NCBI GenBank assembly: GCA_025201805.1
Contig: MU619244.1
Coordinates: 136,115 to 200,114 of the forward strand
Length of the DNA stretch: 64,000 bases
Reading direction: 5' to 3'
Source: Parasitella parasitica
Lineage: Eukaryota > Mucoromycota > Mucoromycetes > Mucorales > Mucoraceae
Part shown: in pieces, positions 32,694-43,196 of the stretch
Position numbering within the stretch: position 1 is the first letter of the stretch
How the letters are laid out: every line of letters begins with the position of its first letter
Program-made: the position numbers and the translations under genes
Notes under the pieces: generated by a model
Databases searched by the model: none
What the model saw: only the letters and a program-made list of their open reading frames with translations
Told to the model about the DNA's origin: nothing

Positions 32694-34978
32694 ATGAACA
32701 GAAATAAAACTATTAAAAACTCTGAATTGAGTGCAGTTGAAGCATGTGAAGCATCATCATCTGCATCCGTCCCTGAAGATAATCATACAGAGATGGCAGA
32801 TGCTGCAGCAGGAGTTTTCGTTCAATATGACATGGTAAAAGCTGTTGAGGACACTACAAGAGCAGCAGAAGAGATCCGTCCTCTAGCTACAAAAAAGGCC
32901 TATCGAGCAAAGTCGAAAGAGTTTGAAGAATGGGCGAAAAAAACATTCTTAAACGAACCATTCGAACAACGAAGCATCGTTTCTGGTGAAAAACTCAACT
33001 ACTTCTTGCATAAAGTGGTAAAGCGTTATAGAGAAACTTACTTTCTTGTCCATCCACTGCAGAATAGCTTGATAATAATCCATCGTCTATCTTAGGTTAT
33101 AGGTCGTTTATCTCGTAAGGGCAAAGCCCCCCAAAAAATAACATCGTCGAGCATCAGTCAGTATGTTGCAGCTATCACAGATCTCTATAGAACCCAAGTA
33201 GGAAGGAAGACAAATGGAAACGAGCATCCAAGAGCAATTGTCAAGGATCTCTTAAAAGTGCAAAAGGATCGAGACTTCCAGTCAAAACGAGAAAACTATG
33301 AAGACCGAGGCGAAGGAACACTTGCCGATGGGTACACAACCATCAATCAAGTTGAAAACGTTGTCAAATTCTATATGGATCAAAACCGTGATCATGGTTC
33401 AAATCTGAAAGCCTCTGCTGCTTTTCTTTTTTCCCATTACTTTTTGTTGAGAACTCAGTCGATCATCATGGCAGAATTAACGGATTTTCAAACAGTCAAT
33501 CTTGAAAATGAAAGCATGAGACCAGATGTTGAATGTCCAGCTTTAGTAATGATTTTAAGACGAGGAAAAACAAACAAAAACAATCGTCTTGAACTCGGTG
33601 GATGTATAAGAAGTAATAGAGTAGAAGTCTGTCCAATAATGGCCCTTGGATTATACATGTTTTGGCGTTTTCATATGGAAAATGAGCCGTTTCCTAACTT
33701 TACAACCTCACCCGACTGGTACTTTACCAAGATCTTCAAGTCAGACGAGCGCCAACCCACTGTTGTCTGGAAGTATTCCAGCCATAAGGATGTGATTTCA
33801 AGAGGGCTCAATGGCGCCAATATTTTTTCAAAAAGCAAGACGCATGCCGGTCATAGTAGCTCTGCCAGAATGGCAGATCTTGCTGGTGTCCATGAAGATC
33901 AAATACGTCGTCTGGGACAATGGAACAATACCACAATGAATGGTGCGTATCTTACGGGATTGCCCAGGGAGGCCATGCGTGTCATGGCTGGATTTACCAT
34001 CCACCAGGGACAATTTTTCATCCCAAGGGCATCCTTGGATCCACCTGAAGAGCTGGCGCAGTTTATATTCCCTGAACTTGATGCATGGAACGCAAGAATG
34101 ATCGAAAAAAAACACAATCCGAACAATGGAGATCCCATGCAGATCACAGTGGCAGCAAAAGCTTGCTTTGAGCTATTTTACATGTTGAGGAAGACCATCA
34201 TACAAGACTCTGTAGTAATGATGGAAAAGTTTCTAAATCATCCTTTGTGGACGAACGAGATCTTTACAAATCAAATGTTTCTAGATTACAAGGAGTAAGT
34301 GCTTTTATTCCAATGTCTATTGTCCTTTTATTTTGATACCTAATCCAAATATTATTAATTAGACGCATGAAAGCCATCATCAATCAAAACAACGATCCTG
34401 CTCATACGCTATTACAACGATCCATTCCTATAGTGGAAGAACGCTTAAGGATATTACATAGCGACCTCTCTATTCGACTAAACGAGCAAGCAAGAAAGCA
34501 AGATGTCTTGAATGACTACATCACTCGTTTAGTCACTGGTCAAGCTAGTGTCAATCTAACAGTGAATATTCCCACTCTCAACCAAACAATTCGTGCTAAC
34601 AACACCATTCCATCCACAGCAACAGCAACACCAGAAGCAGCAACAACAACAGCAACAACAAGAATTCCAACATATCATATGAGTCGTGGGATTGTTTCAC
34701 TCACTGATCTTTGGAGGGTGTGGTCGGAAGGTTTCTGTGGTGGCCCTGCTGTATTGGATTTGGAGCGCCAATATGGTACAAGATGGAGAGAAGACGAGGG
34801 TGTGAAGAAGTTTTTCTTGAGAAGAAATGCCATTATCAAGGTGATTCAACAGTACGCTGAGGAAATGCACATAGACATGAAAACTGCTGTTGGAATTGCC
34901 GAGAAAAGAAGGGTACAGAAAGGAAAAATAATACACTGGCTATCAATGAACAAATCCGAGATTTTTGGCTCCTCCTAA
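32694..34978 (+). CDS. Crypton tyrosine recombinase with GCR1_C-like domain
   Basis: Transposon-encoded recombinase that would cut and join DNA through a 3'-phosphotyrosine. Exons 32694-33017, 33096-34294 and 34363-34978 join in frame to 712 aa with no stop or shift. The tyrosine recombinase residues are visible: Arg in HYFLLRTQS (about R227), His in KTHAGHSSSARM (about H358) with Arg R366, the phrase IRRLGQWNN, and Tyr in GAYLTGLPREAMRVMAGF (about Y393). The C-terminal region (about aa 612-675) matches the GCR1_C DNA-binding type: MSRGIVSLTDLWRVWSEGF, ERQYGTRWRED and KKFFLRRNAIIK. This order, recombinase then GCR1_C, defines fungal Cryptons. The intact frame suggests recent activity or domestication. 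It seems to lie inside a decayed mariner. Confidence 0.88.
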
Positions 34979-35481
34979 GCAGCTTTATTGTATAAACTAT
35001 ATACATAGTGTATGGCAGCATCACTTATTATTATTCTTATTATCATTATCATTATCACTATTCAATATATACAACTGCTGCTTTTTTGAATTGACTTTGT
35101 TGATCTAATACGAATCAAAATCTGAGAAAAGCATAATCTAACGCTTGAAGAAATACAGTGTATCCATAAGCTAAAGCACATGTACGTGTGGCAGTTTGTA
35201 GGTAGACTTTATGTAGAGTTTGCGAAAGCTATGCATATTTAGCAAAACCCATCTTGATTACAGAAATGCATACGTTTATGTCTTTTTGAAATAACTATCT
35301 CTGGGGACTTGAACCGTAAATAACTACCGTTATTACGGTGAATGCCATAATTAACAAGAATTACTACGTCCTGAGTTCCAATGTATGAGGGACTTTTGGG
35401 ACTTTTGGAGACTCCATACGATAATACGGTAGTACTGGTACTGTCTCTATTTCCCAATATGGTATCTACCAACAACAAAAC

Positions 35482-36527
35482 ATGCCAGTTACTAGAAAAA
35501 TCTCTTCTAAAGCTACCAAGAAGACCCGAATCCATCTCCAATTCAGAAGCGAAAGAATAGAGTGATTAATAAGCACCTAAAAGAAATCACCATTGATGAT
35601 GATTAGAGCAAAGCACAAGTAGTAAAATTGTTCAAGCTTAATTGGAGCACTGTAGATGGCATTATTGAGCATTATGTTGAGCGAGGAACAGTAGAAAATC
35701 CGCCGAGAGAAGGAAGAAAGGAAAAGCTTGTTAAACTTAGGGAAGAGCATTCTGAATTCCTAAATGAGATATTAGACGAAGGCTGTCAATTGACATTAGG
35801 AATCATGAAAAACATACTGTTGGAGAGGTTCCCTGATCATGTTAAAGGAAATTTCTATTCCACAACTCCACCGACATATTCATCGAAACATAGGCTTTAC
35901 TTTGAAGAGAACAAAACCTGTCAAAGTTCCCATGAAGTAATCAAAAGCAGATCGTACTTTGTCAGTGAACTTTAAGACCTTGGTATATCCTACAAGACGA
36001 ATTGCATCTTTGTTGATGAAGCAGGATTCAACTCTAACTTGATTCGTGGAAAAGGGTATTCAAAGAAAGGAGAAGATGCAATTGTTAAGACGAAAACAAA
36101 GAGAGCCCTTAATATAACCATCCTAGCAGCCATATCGTACCAAGGTGTCGAGGATGTCACAGCAAAAATGGTCAAAGGTGGTACGAATTCAGAGCTCGTT
36201 CTCGAATTCATAAAGCAGATCGTTGCAAGTCTGGATAGAAGTAATGCAGCCCCTCATTACTTTATAATGGAAAATGCTCGCATACACACCGCTGAATTGA
36301 TCAAAAATTATTTTAGATATGAAACAAGGCATCATGTTCACTTTTTGCCAGCATACAGTCCTTTTTTAAACCCTATTGAAGAGTGCTTCTCTAAATTGAA
36401 AGGCTTGGTCAGAAGAAAACCTGGATTAGATACTAAAGAGCTCGTAAATTACATAGGAAAACCCAGTAAACAAATAGTTAGTGATAATTGCCAAGGTTGG
36501 GTTGATCATAGCATCACTTTTTTTTAA
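35482..36527 (+). pseudogene. Tc1/mariner transposase, decayed
   Basis: Cut-and-paste DDE transposase remnant. One frame runs from about 35570 to the end with two stops: TAG at 35604 (before SKAQVVKLFKLNWSTVDGII) and TAA at 35973 (before DLGISYKTNCIFVDEAGFNS). The N-terminus MPVTRKISSKATKK from the ATG at 35482 is in another frame. The helix-turn-helix part includes YVERGTVENPPREGRKEK. The first catalytic Asp is kept (FVDEAGF). The second reads FIMENARIH, Glu in place of Asp (codon 36270-36272). The third acid lies in SPFLNPIEECFSKLKG. Two stops, a frameshift and the altered second acid make it inactive. Right inverted end follows about 40 bases later. Confidence 0.85.
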
Positions 36528-36562
36528 AAAAAATGCCTAGATGAAGACATGTTTTTGTAACT

Positions 36563-36605
36563 TGAACTTTCACAGTTTAAAACAGTGACTTGAATGAAAA
36601 ATCCG
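36563..36605 (-). repeat. right inverted end of the mariner
   Basis: Reverse complement matches 32173-32222 (12/12 at AACTTTCACAGT and 15/17 at the TTGAATGAAAAATCCGG side). Its position just after the transposase stop fits a terminal inverted repeat. Confidence 0.65.
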
Positions 36606-36639
36606 GTACACCAATCAGTCCGTTATAATGAGTCTCAAC

Positions 36640-37800
36640 TGTATATTCTTTCTTTGATGTTGGATTGCTGACTTGACTCAGCAGATGTAGCATAAAATGA
36701 TTATGTAAAGTTATTAAAATATAGATTGTCATTTGCTTGAATATGCTACGATTTTTTTGAAAAGACATATAATTAAAAGAGAAAACAGAATGAAATGGTT
36801 GGTTTAAATTTAGATTTAGGAATAAACTGCTATTGTGTAAATGCATAATTTGACGGATACGTACAACTTGATGCCTTATTAATATTCGCAGTTCGATACT
36901 TTGATACTTTGATATTTTATGGTTTTGTAATTTAACTATTTTGTTTTGTTTAAATACCTATGCGGTTCTATAGACTTGTCTAAATGTTTGAGCTTATTCA
37001 GATGTCTCATCTCTAACGGATATACCTATCTGGAATAATTTATCAATTATGAAATTCAAACAATTTTTATTGTGGCTCGTTGATTGTTCAGTTTCAGGTA
37101 TCTGAAGTACATGCATGTCGACAGTGTTGATAAAGAATTTTTATTGTATTGAAAAATGGAATAATAAAGAACTCAAATAGCAATGGCTGTTTGATCAATA
37201 ATTAGGGCATGTTCCCTATTCTTGGGCATTTTTAATTTAAAATGGAAATCTTTCTTGAAATATTCTTAGAGAGACGTTTCTCTTCTCCCAGAGACTTCCC
37301 AAAAAAAAGTTTGTTATCAGAAATCCTAATATATATTACCACAATCACCATAACCTTTATCATTCACTTGAACTTTTAAGAAACCATAAAAAGACTGTAG
37401 CTCGTATATTGTTAAGAATTACTAAAGTTGGGGTATATATTGGCAGTTCTAGGAAGCTGACATTAAATAAAGTTTACTGTTAATGTCCAGTGCAACACTG
37501 CCACCTTTCCCACTGTTATCGTACCCTTCTTCCAATTAATATGAATAATAACATTTAAAGTTAGTTAATACTGTACAATTACCTTTAAAAGAGATTCCCA
37601 AATTACATCTTATAATAAATCTTATAATAAAAGGAACTTGGGTTTGATCAAATTTTTAAAAATCCCAAGTGTTATAACAAATGATAGTATCCCAAAGCGT
37701 CCCCTCCCTGGTTCTGATAAAAATATAGCAGGCCCTAGCCACCAGCAAACCAAGCATTGTGCTTCATGCCATCAATTTGAGTCATTCGTGAAAATCACAT
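36640..37800. other. AT-rich region without genes
   Basis: No coding sequence recognised. Contains a dispersed repeat copy at 37317-37379 that also occurs at 44199-44261. Confidence 0.45.
37317..37379 (+). repeat. dispersed repeat, copy 1
   Basis: Shares about 50 of 62 positions with 44199-44261, including CTAATATATATTA and CACTTGAACTTTTAA versus TACTTGAACTTTTAA. Copy 2 lies at the downstream end of a mariner remnant, so this may be the end of a related element whose body is lost. Confidence 0.6.
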
Positions 37801-37806
37801 AATTCA

Positions 37807-38748
37807 TGTCTAACAATCCAAAAAACAGTGGTATCCCTACAAATGAAACAAATGCGGACGCTCAATCTGTTGGAGAAGGTGACATAACTCCCACATCTCA
37901 AGTCAGTGTAATTAGATGTGCCTCATGTCAGCAATAAGGGCATTCAAGAAGTATAGTACGAACAGTTCTTGCCCTAATAACCCAAATCCTTCCGAAAGCA
38001 CAACAGGCTCCGCTTACCCAACAAACCCAATAAATCTGGTACCAACTTGCATTCTCTTATCAACAGCACACTCCCACTTTTGAGTACAGTGAGTGCTGAT
38101 ATGACATCCCGTCCCTGGGTAGACATGCTCACTAATTCAGTTGTTACGACGCCAATGAATGCCGATGTCCAGATTTTAAATGTTATCATGCTTACTCGAA
38201 TTCCTGGCCAAGAGGTCATATATTGTAGTGCTGATAAATGTTCCTCTGAGGTAGGTCAAGTACAGTATCCTCCAGAAATGATGAACAGTATTGACGTTGG
38301 TAGTCTTCCTCCTCATTTATTAAAACTTAAACTGCAGTTCCTATCACCCTCCTGAGAATCATCAGCCCATCTACCGGTCTTTGTAATGGTACAAGATTGA
38401 TTATAGAGGCTCTCCTCCCAAATGTTCATCTCAGGTTCCAAAATTAGTGATGTGGTTCTTATTCCGAAAATCTCTTTAAATTCACCTGATGAATCCCAAA
38501 GACATCAATTTCCAATTAGGCTTGCCTTTGCAATGTCTGTAAACAAGGCTCAAGGACAAACTTTGTAAAAGGTGGGTTTATACCTTCCAAAGCCTGTATT
38601 TTCTCATGGCCAATTATACGCTGCTCTTTCGAGAGTCCAAACTCCTGGCTCTATAAAAGTTCTGATAGAGCAATCTAAAGATGAGAAGCAAAGACGACTT
38701 CCACCCAATTGCACGAGAAATGTCATCTTTAGTGAAGTCTTCCTTTAA
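37807..38748 (+). pseudogene. PIF1/Helitron helicase remnant
   Basis: The start (37807) reads MSNNPKNSGIPTNET and a broken zinc-knuckle-like RCASCQQ-stop-GHSRS. The C-terminal PIF1-type helicase follows with stops and shifts: TTPMNADVQILNVIMLTRIP, GQEVIYCSADK, QYPPEMMNSIDVGSLPPHLL, a frameshift, IISPSTGLCNGTRLII, IPNVH-like sequence, and the strong motif FPIRLAFAMSVNKAQGQTL. A stop follows, then KVGLYLPKPVFSHGQLYAAL and SRVQTPGSIKVLIEQ. The AMSVNKAQGQTL and LYAALSRVQ phrases are PIF1 superfamily 1 helicase motifs V-VI. The intervening Rep and helicase core are missing, so this is a deleted Helitron-type element. Confidence 0.75.
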
Positions 38749-38984
38749 CGGCAGTAAAATCACAATTACACACCTTTTCCTCTTATAGCTTATAAAAACA
38801 ATAAAATTTCATTTATTTCAGAGACTGGCAGCCTCGTAGAGAGAGATGGACCCCGCGCAAACGAAGGTCGATTTTTACATAGCGTAGCAAAGGTGCAAAA
38901 ATCACCAGAGTGGGCGGGGTGACCAGCTCGTATTTGAACAAATAAAACTCTCATTGTCCTATATCATTACCCTATCATTAAACC

Positions 38985-40661
38985 ATGTTCCATAAAGTAG
39001 CAACAGAAAGCATCTATCAAAGATGGCTGAAATGTGCGGCAGACCTTCAGCCCCAGTATGATTATTTTAATTTCGCAGATTTAGTGATGAAAAGCAAACG
39101 GACGACTAGCACTCTTTACCTAACTACGCTAAACAAGGCTCTTTTGACCTCTTTTAAAAAGGCAAAACCTTCAATAACTGCTGCCATTTCTCTCTTTAAC
39201 GTAAGAATTGATATTCTATTTACTCTTAAGAATCCAAATCTGATACTAATCTATTTTGTTTTTCTTTTCAGAAACGAAACAACCAGAACTGCTTCTTTTA
39301 CAAAAAATATATCGAATATTGGGCAAGAAGAGATGAAGATGAAAGAGAAGAATCAGGTTGCAGAATCGAAAAGCGTATTTATAGTACGTTAGAGGATGTA
39401 GCTGTAAACGTACTCAGTTCGATAACACAAGCATCTAAGCGTGTAAGTGTGTTAAAAATACCTAATCGGTGTACTGACTATTTCACCATGTTTTTTAGTC
39501 GTGTAATACAGGCGAAAGCAGCAGCGGCGGCAGCAGCAACAACGACAGCAACAACAACGACAACGACAACGACAGCAACAGTAACAATAACGTCGACAAG
39601 GACAGTATAATTCTAAATGATCTGACCTCTACTTATAAAGAGTAGGACTACACACTTGCACATGACACTATTCTTGGCCTTAACTTCAACCTTCTTTTTG
39701 ATAGGATCACTGGTTTACAGATACTATTTCTTGATGATAACGGTGTTCAGTCTATACTTGAGAAAGAGCTTCTCGAAACATTAATCCAACAGACTTCGAT
39801 CCAGGTTGAACCAATGTCGCCTCAAGCTGCTTTAATTCTGCATGGGCTGAATGGATCAACTGCTCAGTTTGAGGAATTACGAAAGATGATCAGAAATTTC
39901 AAAATCTCAGATAGTATTATGACTTATCCAGATCTTAATTTTATCGAGACTATGGGCAATCACTTGTAAGACCTGAGAATCCGTGTGAAGAGCTTTTAAC
40001 TAATTTTATTGTTGTGTAGCCTGAACCTTTGCCAAAGTCCTTTAAACCCTCTCTTGATGCCCACTCTTGAAAGAACTACAGCAGCTAAAACGGCTGTCAT
40101 TCTGCTTGACAATCTGTTCTTGTCTGTAAATGACAAAATTCATTTCTGCTGGTAAATTAATAAGATGCTCTGACACTTGAATCTAAATACTAAAACCTTT
40201 TATTCCAGGTTCGAGGTGGAAACATTGTTAACGAGGAGCACAAAGTGGGACGGGGTTGGCTTCCATGTTAACGCCGATAAACGAATTGGCTATTGTTTAG
40301 TCGAGTTTTCGGGTGGAATAAAAAAGAACTGCTCAGGGAAAAAAGCTGGTCGGGACGAAGAGAAAATCGAAACTGGTGTTGTTATGTTCATGGATTTCAC
40401 CAACGCCGATAAAGGTCATTTCATTCGATTTCATGGTAAGATATCTCTCTATCTTAAGTTGAGACTAAATTAAACTGCTCCAATTATTTAGATATGAAGC
40501 TATACTTTGAATCTGTCTTTAAGCTTGAAGATCGTTTGATTAGAAGAACCCATGCTACCATCAAGCTGCCTACAACACCCGCTGAGATGAAAGACTTTTT
40601 TAATCAAACACAATTGCTATTCTCTTGGAAAAAGTCTCTTATCGATAGTCTCAGTTTGTAA
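38985..40661 (+). CDS. intact seven-exon gene of unknown function (439 aa)
   Basis: Exons 38985-39200, 39272-39442, 39499-39641, 39705-39965, 40020-40151, 40209-40435 and 40492-40661 join in frame to 439 aa. An apparent stop at 39644 is removed by the intron 39642-39704. Near aa 130-160 is a low-complexity Ser/Gly/Asn/Asp tract coded by AGC/AAC/GAC repeats (SSSGGSSNNDSNNND). The C-terminal half looks globular: TRSTKWDGVGFHVNADKRIG and YCLVEFSGGIKKN, a Lys-rich loop, then MKLYFESVFKLEDRLIRRTH and ATIKLPTTPAEMKDFF. I recall the last phrases from an expanded uncharacterised Mucoralean family; this is memory. No transposase, nuclease or membrane motif is certain. It lies among dead transposons yet is unbroken, so it is probably used or recently copied. 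Confidence 0.72.
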
Positions 40662-41169
40662 GAGCCAATGTGTTTATTTGTTCTGTATGTACAATAAGTC
40701 TTCTATGTTAGTGCACAGTTCAACAAATAATTCGTCTATAGCTAGTATTTTCAATATGTGTCTCTTATATCAAATCTAAATATGCACAACCAGAGAGTTT
40801 TTCTGGAATTGAATTCATCCTTTTACATAAAGTTACATAACCTTCAATAAAAAGACACTTTTTATATCAGTGAAATCTAAGTGATGAAAAAAAAAAAAAG
40901 CAAACACGACTTCATATATGCGTAGATCAAATTACTTTATTGCTGGAGAGAGAGAAAGAGAAGATCAAATTCTAAATAAGCCGGGAACTTTATGTGCATT
41001 GTATTCCAAGCAAGACAGCGAGAGAGAAATATAATAAAAAGAGATGTAGTAAAATCAATTAGAACCGGACAAGGGCCAAAAAAGAAATAGCTTTATTACT
41101 GCGTGAAATAGGTTTTCGTATATATACTGTTTTCATTATAATATATATGAATTCATTCGATATGAAAAA

Positions 41170-41700
41170 ATTTAACATATCTATTTGGAATTCGTATTGA
41201 AGAATGTAATTAAAAGCTTGTTTTATTATAGTAGTTGATGATCTGGCACTTAGAATGTCTACAAAATCCCTGAAGATCGCTGACGCGTACATGTATTTGT
41301 AATTCTTTGCAATAGTTTCTCTTCGTTCATTAATCTATGACGCTTCATTTTTCCTTTTATAAGAGTCCAAAACTGCTCAACTGGGTTCAGTTCTGATGAG
41401 TAAGGAGGCAAGTACTTTACTCTATAACCTCTGCTTTCAATTTTTCTCATGATTGGATGAGACTTATGAATAGTACAGTTATCCCTTACAAGGTAACTAT
41501 CCATAAGACTTTGATCCATGTCTATGATGTCAAGTTCATCCATAGATTTTGAAAAATGAGCAGTAGTTGTACCCTTTGCTACTGGCTTATTTTTCTCAAC
41601 ATCAGAAATATTTCCAACATCAACATACTCTATAGCACGCTTGTCAATGATGATATTACCTGCTTTTTACTCTTTGCTCTTTGTTTTTTTGTGGTTCTGA
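41170..41700 (-). pseudogene. Tc1/mariner transposase, 5'-truncated
   Basis: The C-terminal half of a DDE transposase. Reading down from about 41650: KPVAKGTTTAHFSKSMDELD, the second catalytic Asp in LVRDNCTIHKSHPIMRKIE, the third acid in YLPPYSSELNPVEQFWTLIK, then KGKMKRHRLMNEEKLLQRIT. A frameshift follows near 41285, after which the tail continues in another frame (AIFRDFVDILSARSSTTIIK). The part with the first catalytic Asp is missing. The family is similar to the other mariners in this window, but the sequence is clearly a different subfamily. Confidence 0.8.
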
Positions 41701-41814
41701 CTTGACTTTTTGAACCTTTTTGGCTTTTGGGTGGCGGTTTTTTCATAGGGACATGGAGAACACTAGTACAGTGTATAGCACCGATAACGGTGTGAGATGG
41801 AGAACGAACCTTTT

Positions 41815-42341
41815 CAACTTCTACTTCTCCTTCGCATTTTCTCTTCTATTGTCCAGCCAAAGCCAATATTTGGCAGGCTGTTGTTTTCGAATTTCTTTAG
41901 CTAACAGTATCCATTCATGACATTATATAAGCTATTTGCTCTTTTGATTTCTATGACATTAGCTACAGACAAACAAGTGTTATAACTGCGCCTCTCATAG
42001 TTTTCATAGTCTTGGCTAACATCTGGAGAGCTCACTTTCGCTTTACTCCTTTCACTACCGCCGCGGTTCTGGCCAACATCCGAATCGATGTTTTAAAACG
42101 CATTGAGGAAGACTCAGTTCATTCCGTTCTGTAGCATACTGGTAGGGTCATCGTTCTATCGTCAAACTGAACACCTTCATTTATTATCATCTTTTACTTT
42201 CATATGTTTTATCCCTTCTATCAATCTCTGCCCCTCAGTATTATTTTATCTCCGTCTGACTGAATCTTATTTGGCGCCTTTTGAGCCAGTTTCACTACTG
42301 TGCTTTACACGGAGCAATCAATAAAAACCCTAAAAAAAAAA
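41815..42341 (+). mobile_element. LINE (non-LTR retrotransposon) 3' end, copy A
   Basis: Sequence from about 41815 matches 49740-50040 (copy B), for example ATTGTCCAGC(C/G)AAAGCCAA followed by TTTGGCAGGCTG, and later TTCTGGCCAACATCCG. Copy B encodes a reverse-transcriptase zinc-binding tail in this region. Copy A has several shifts and stops and ends AATCAATAAAAACCC plus a short poly(A), as expected for a LINE 3' tail. Confidence 0.7.
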
Positions 42342-43196
42342 GATCTCTTTTTTTTTTTTTGGTCCACGCGAACTTCAGTGAGTTATTGTCAGAAAAAAAA
42401 GACAAAAACTGTAAGAAAACAATGTTTAGCGATCTCAAACACAAAAACAAGTAATTCAAAGTAATTTATTAGACTACAAGGCACCTTTTGATTACATATT
42501 TGCATAGCTTAGAGCAAGTTTTTGTACTTTTCAAGTTGAAATCAGATGAAGGGAGCGACTTTTCCGACTTTTTTCGGAAAAGTGTTTTTCGAAATTGGAG
42601 CGTGAGATCGTCAGGTCAGTTACAGATATTCAAGTGCTACCATTTGAAAGATAAGAAGCACAAAATTTAAATGAAATAGGTTGTACTTGTTTTTCTTTCA
42701 AATTGAGTAAGCTATGGCTTCTCAAAGCTCGTGCTTTCTTCAAACAAAACAACCATTTTCTTTTGATAGCGGAGATTAAACGCGGCCAAAACCAGGAAGA
42801 AAGAATTCTTTCAGAAACTCCATTTGGACAATTAGAAAACTAAATTACTTCTTTGAGGCAAGATATCATCTTCCGATACTATGCATACCACGGCTGTCAG
42901 TTTATGATAATAGCTGTATTTTTAGACGCTCTATACGCTGGTATCAATTCGTTATTCTCTTATACTTATGGAAGGAATTATGTCGAGAAAAACTCAAAAC
43001 AGATCATGAGGGAAAAGTCAATATTTTGCTTAATCAGAGCGCATTTCCAGTCTTTCAGATCAAGGAATGGTCTTTTACGATCATTTTCTTCTAATATATA
43101 CTATAGTAAAAAGTTGCATTTTTGAGGTCAAAATCGAGAACAATGCATAATCGATGATTTTGGATGCGTGGATACAAGGAAAAAATCGAAAAAATC
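42342..43196. other. AT-rich sequence before the gapped repeat
   Basis: No recognisable gene. A 90-codon open stretch (42853-43125, +) carries no motif. The last 70 bases before 43197 may already belong to the tandem unit that continues through the gap. Confidence 0.4.

Larger units (their letters stand above)
32173..36625 (+). mobile_element. mariner element with a nested Crypton (proposed)
   Basis: Inverted ends at 32173-32222 and 36563-36605 enclose a decayed mariner transposase (35482-36527) near the right end and an intact Crypton (32694-34978) between the left end and the transposase. A mariner of this type would normally be about 1.5-2 kb, so the extra roughly 2.7 kb fits the Crypton having inserted into it. 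No left-end match was found between 35000 and 35480. The exact element ends and a TA duplication are not resolved. Confidence 0.5.
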
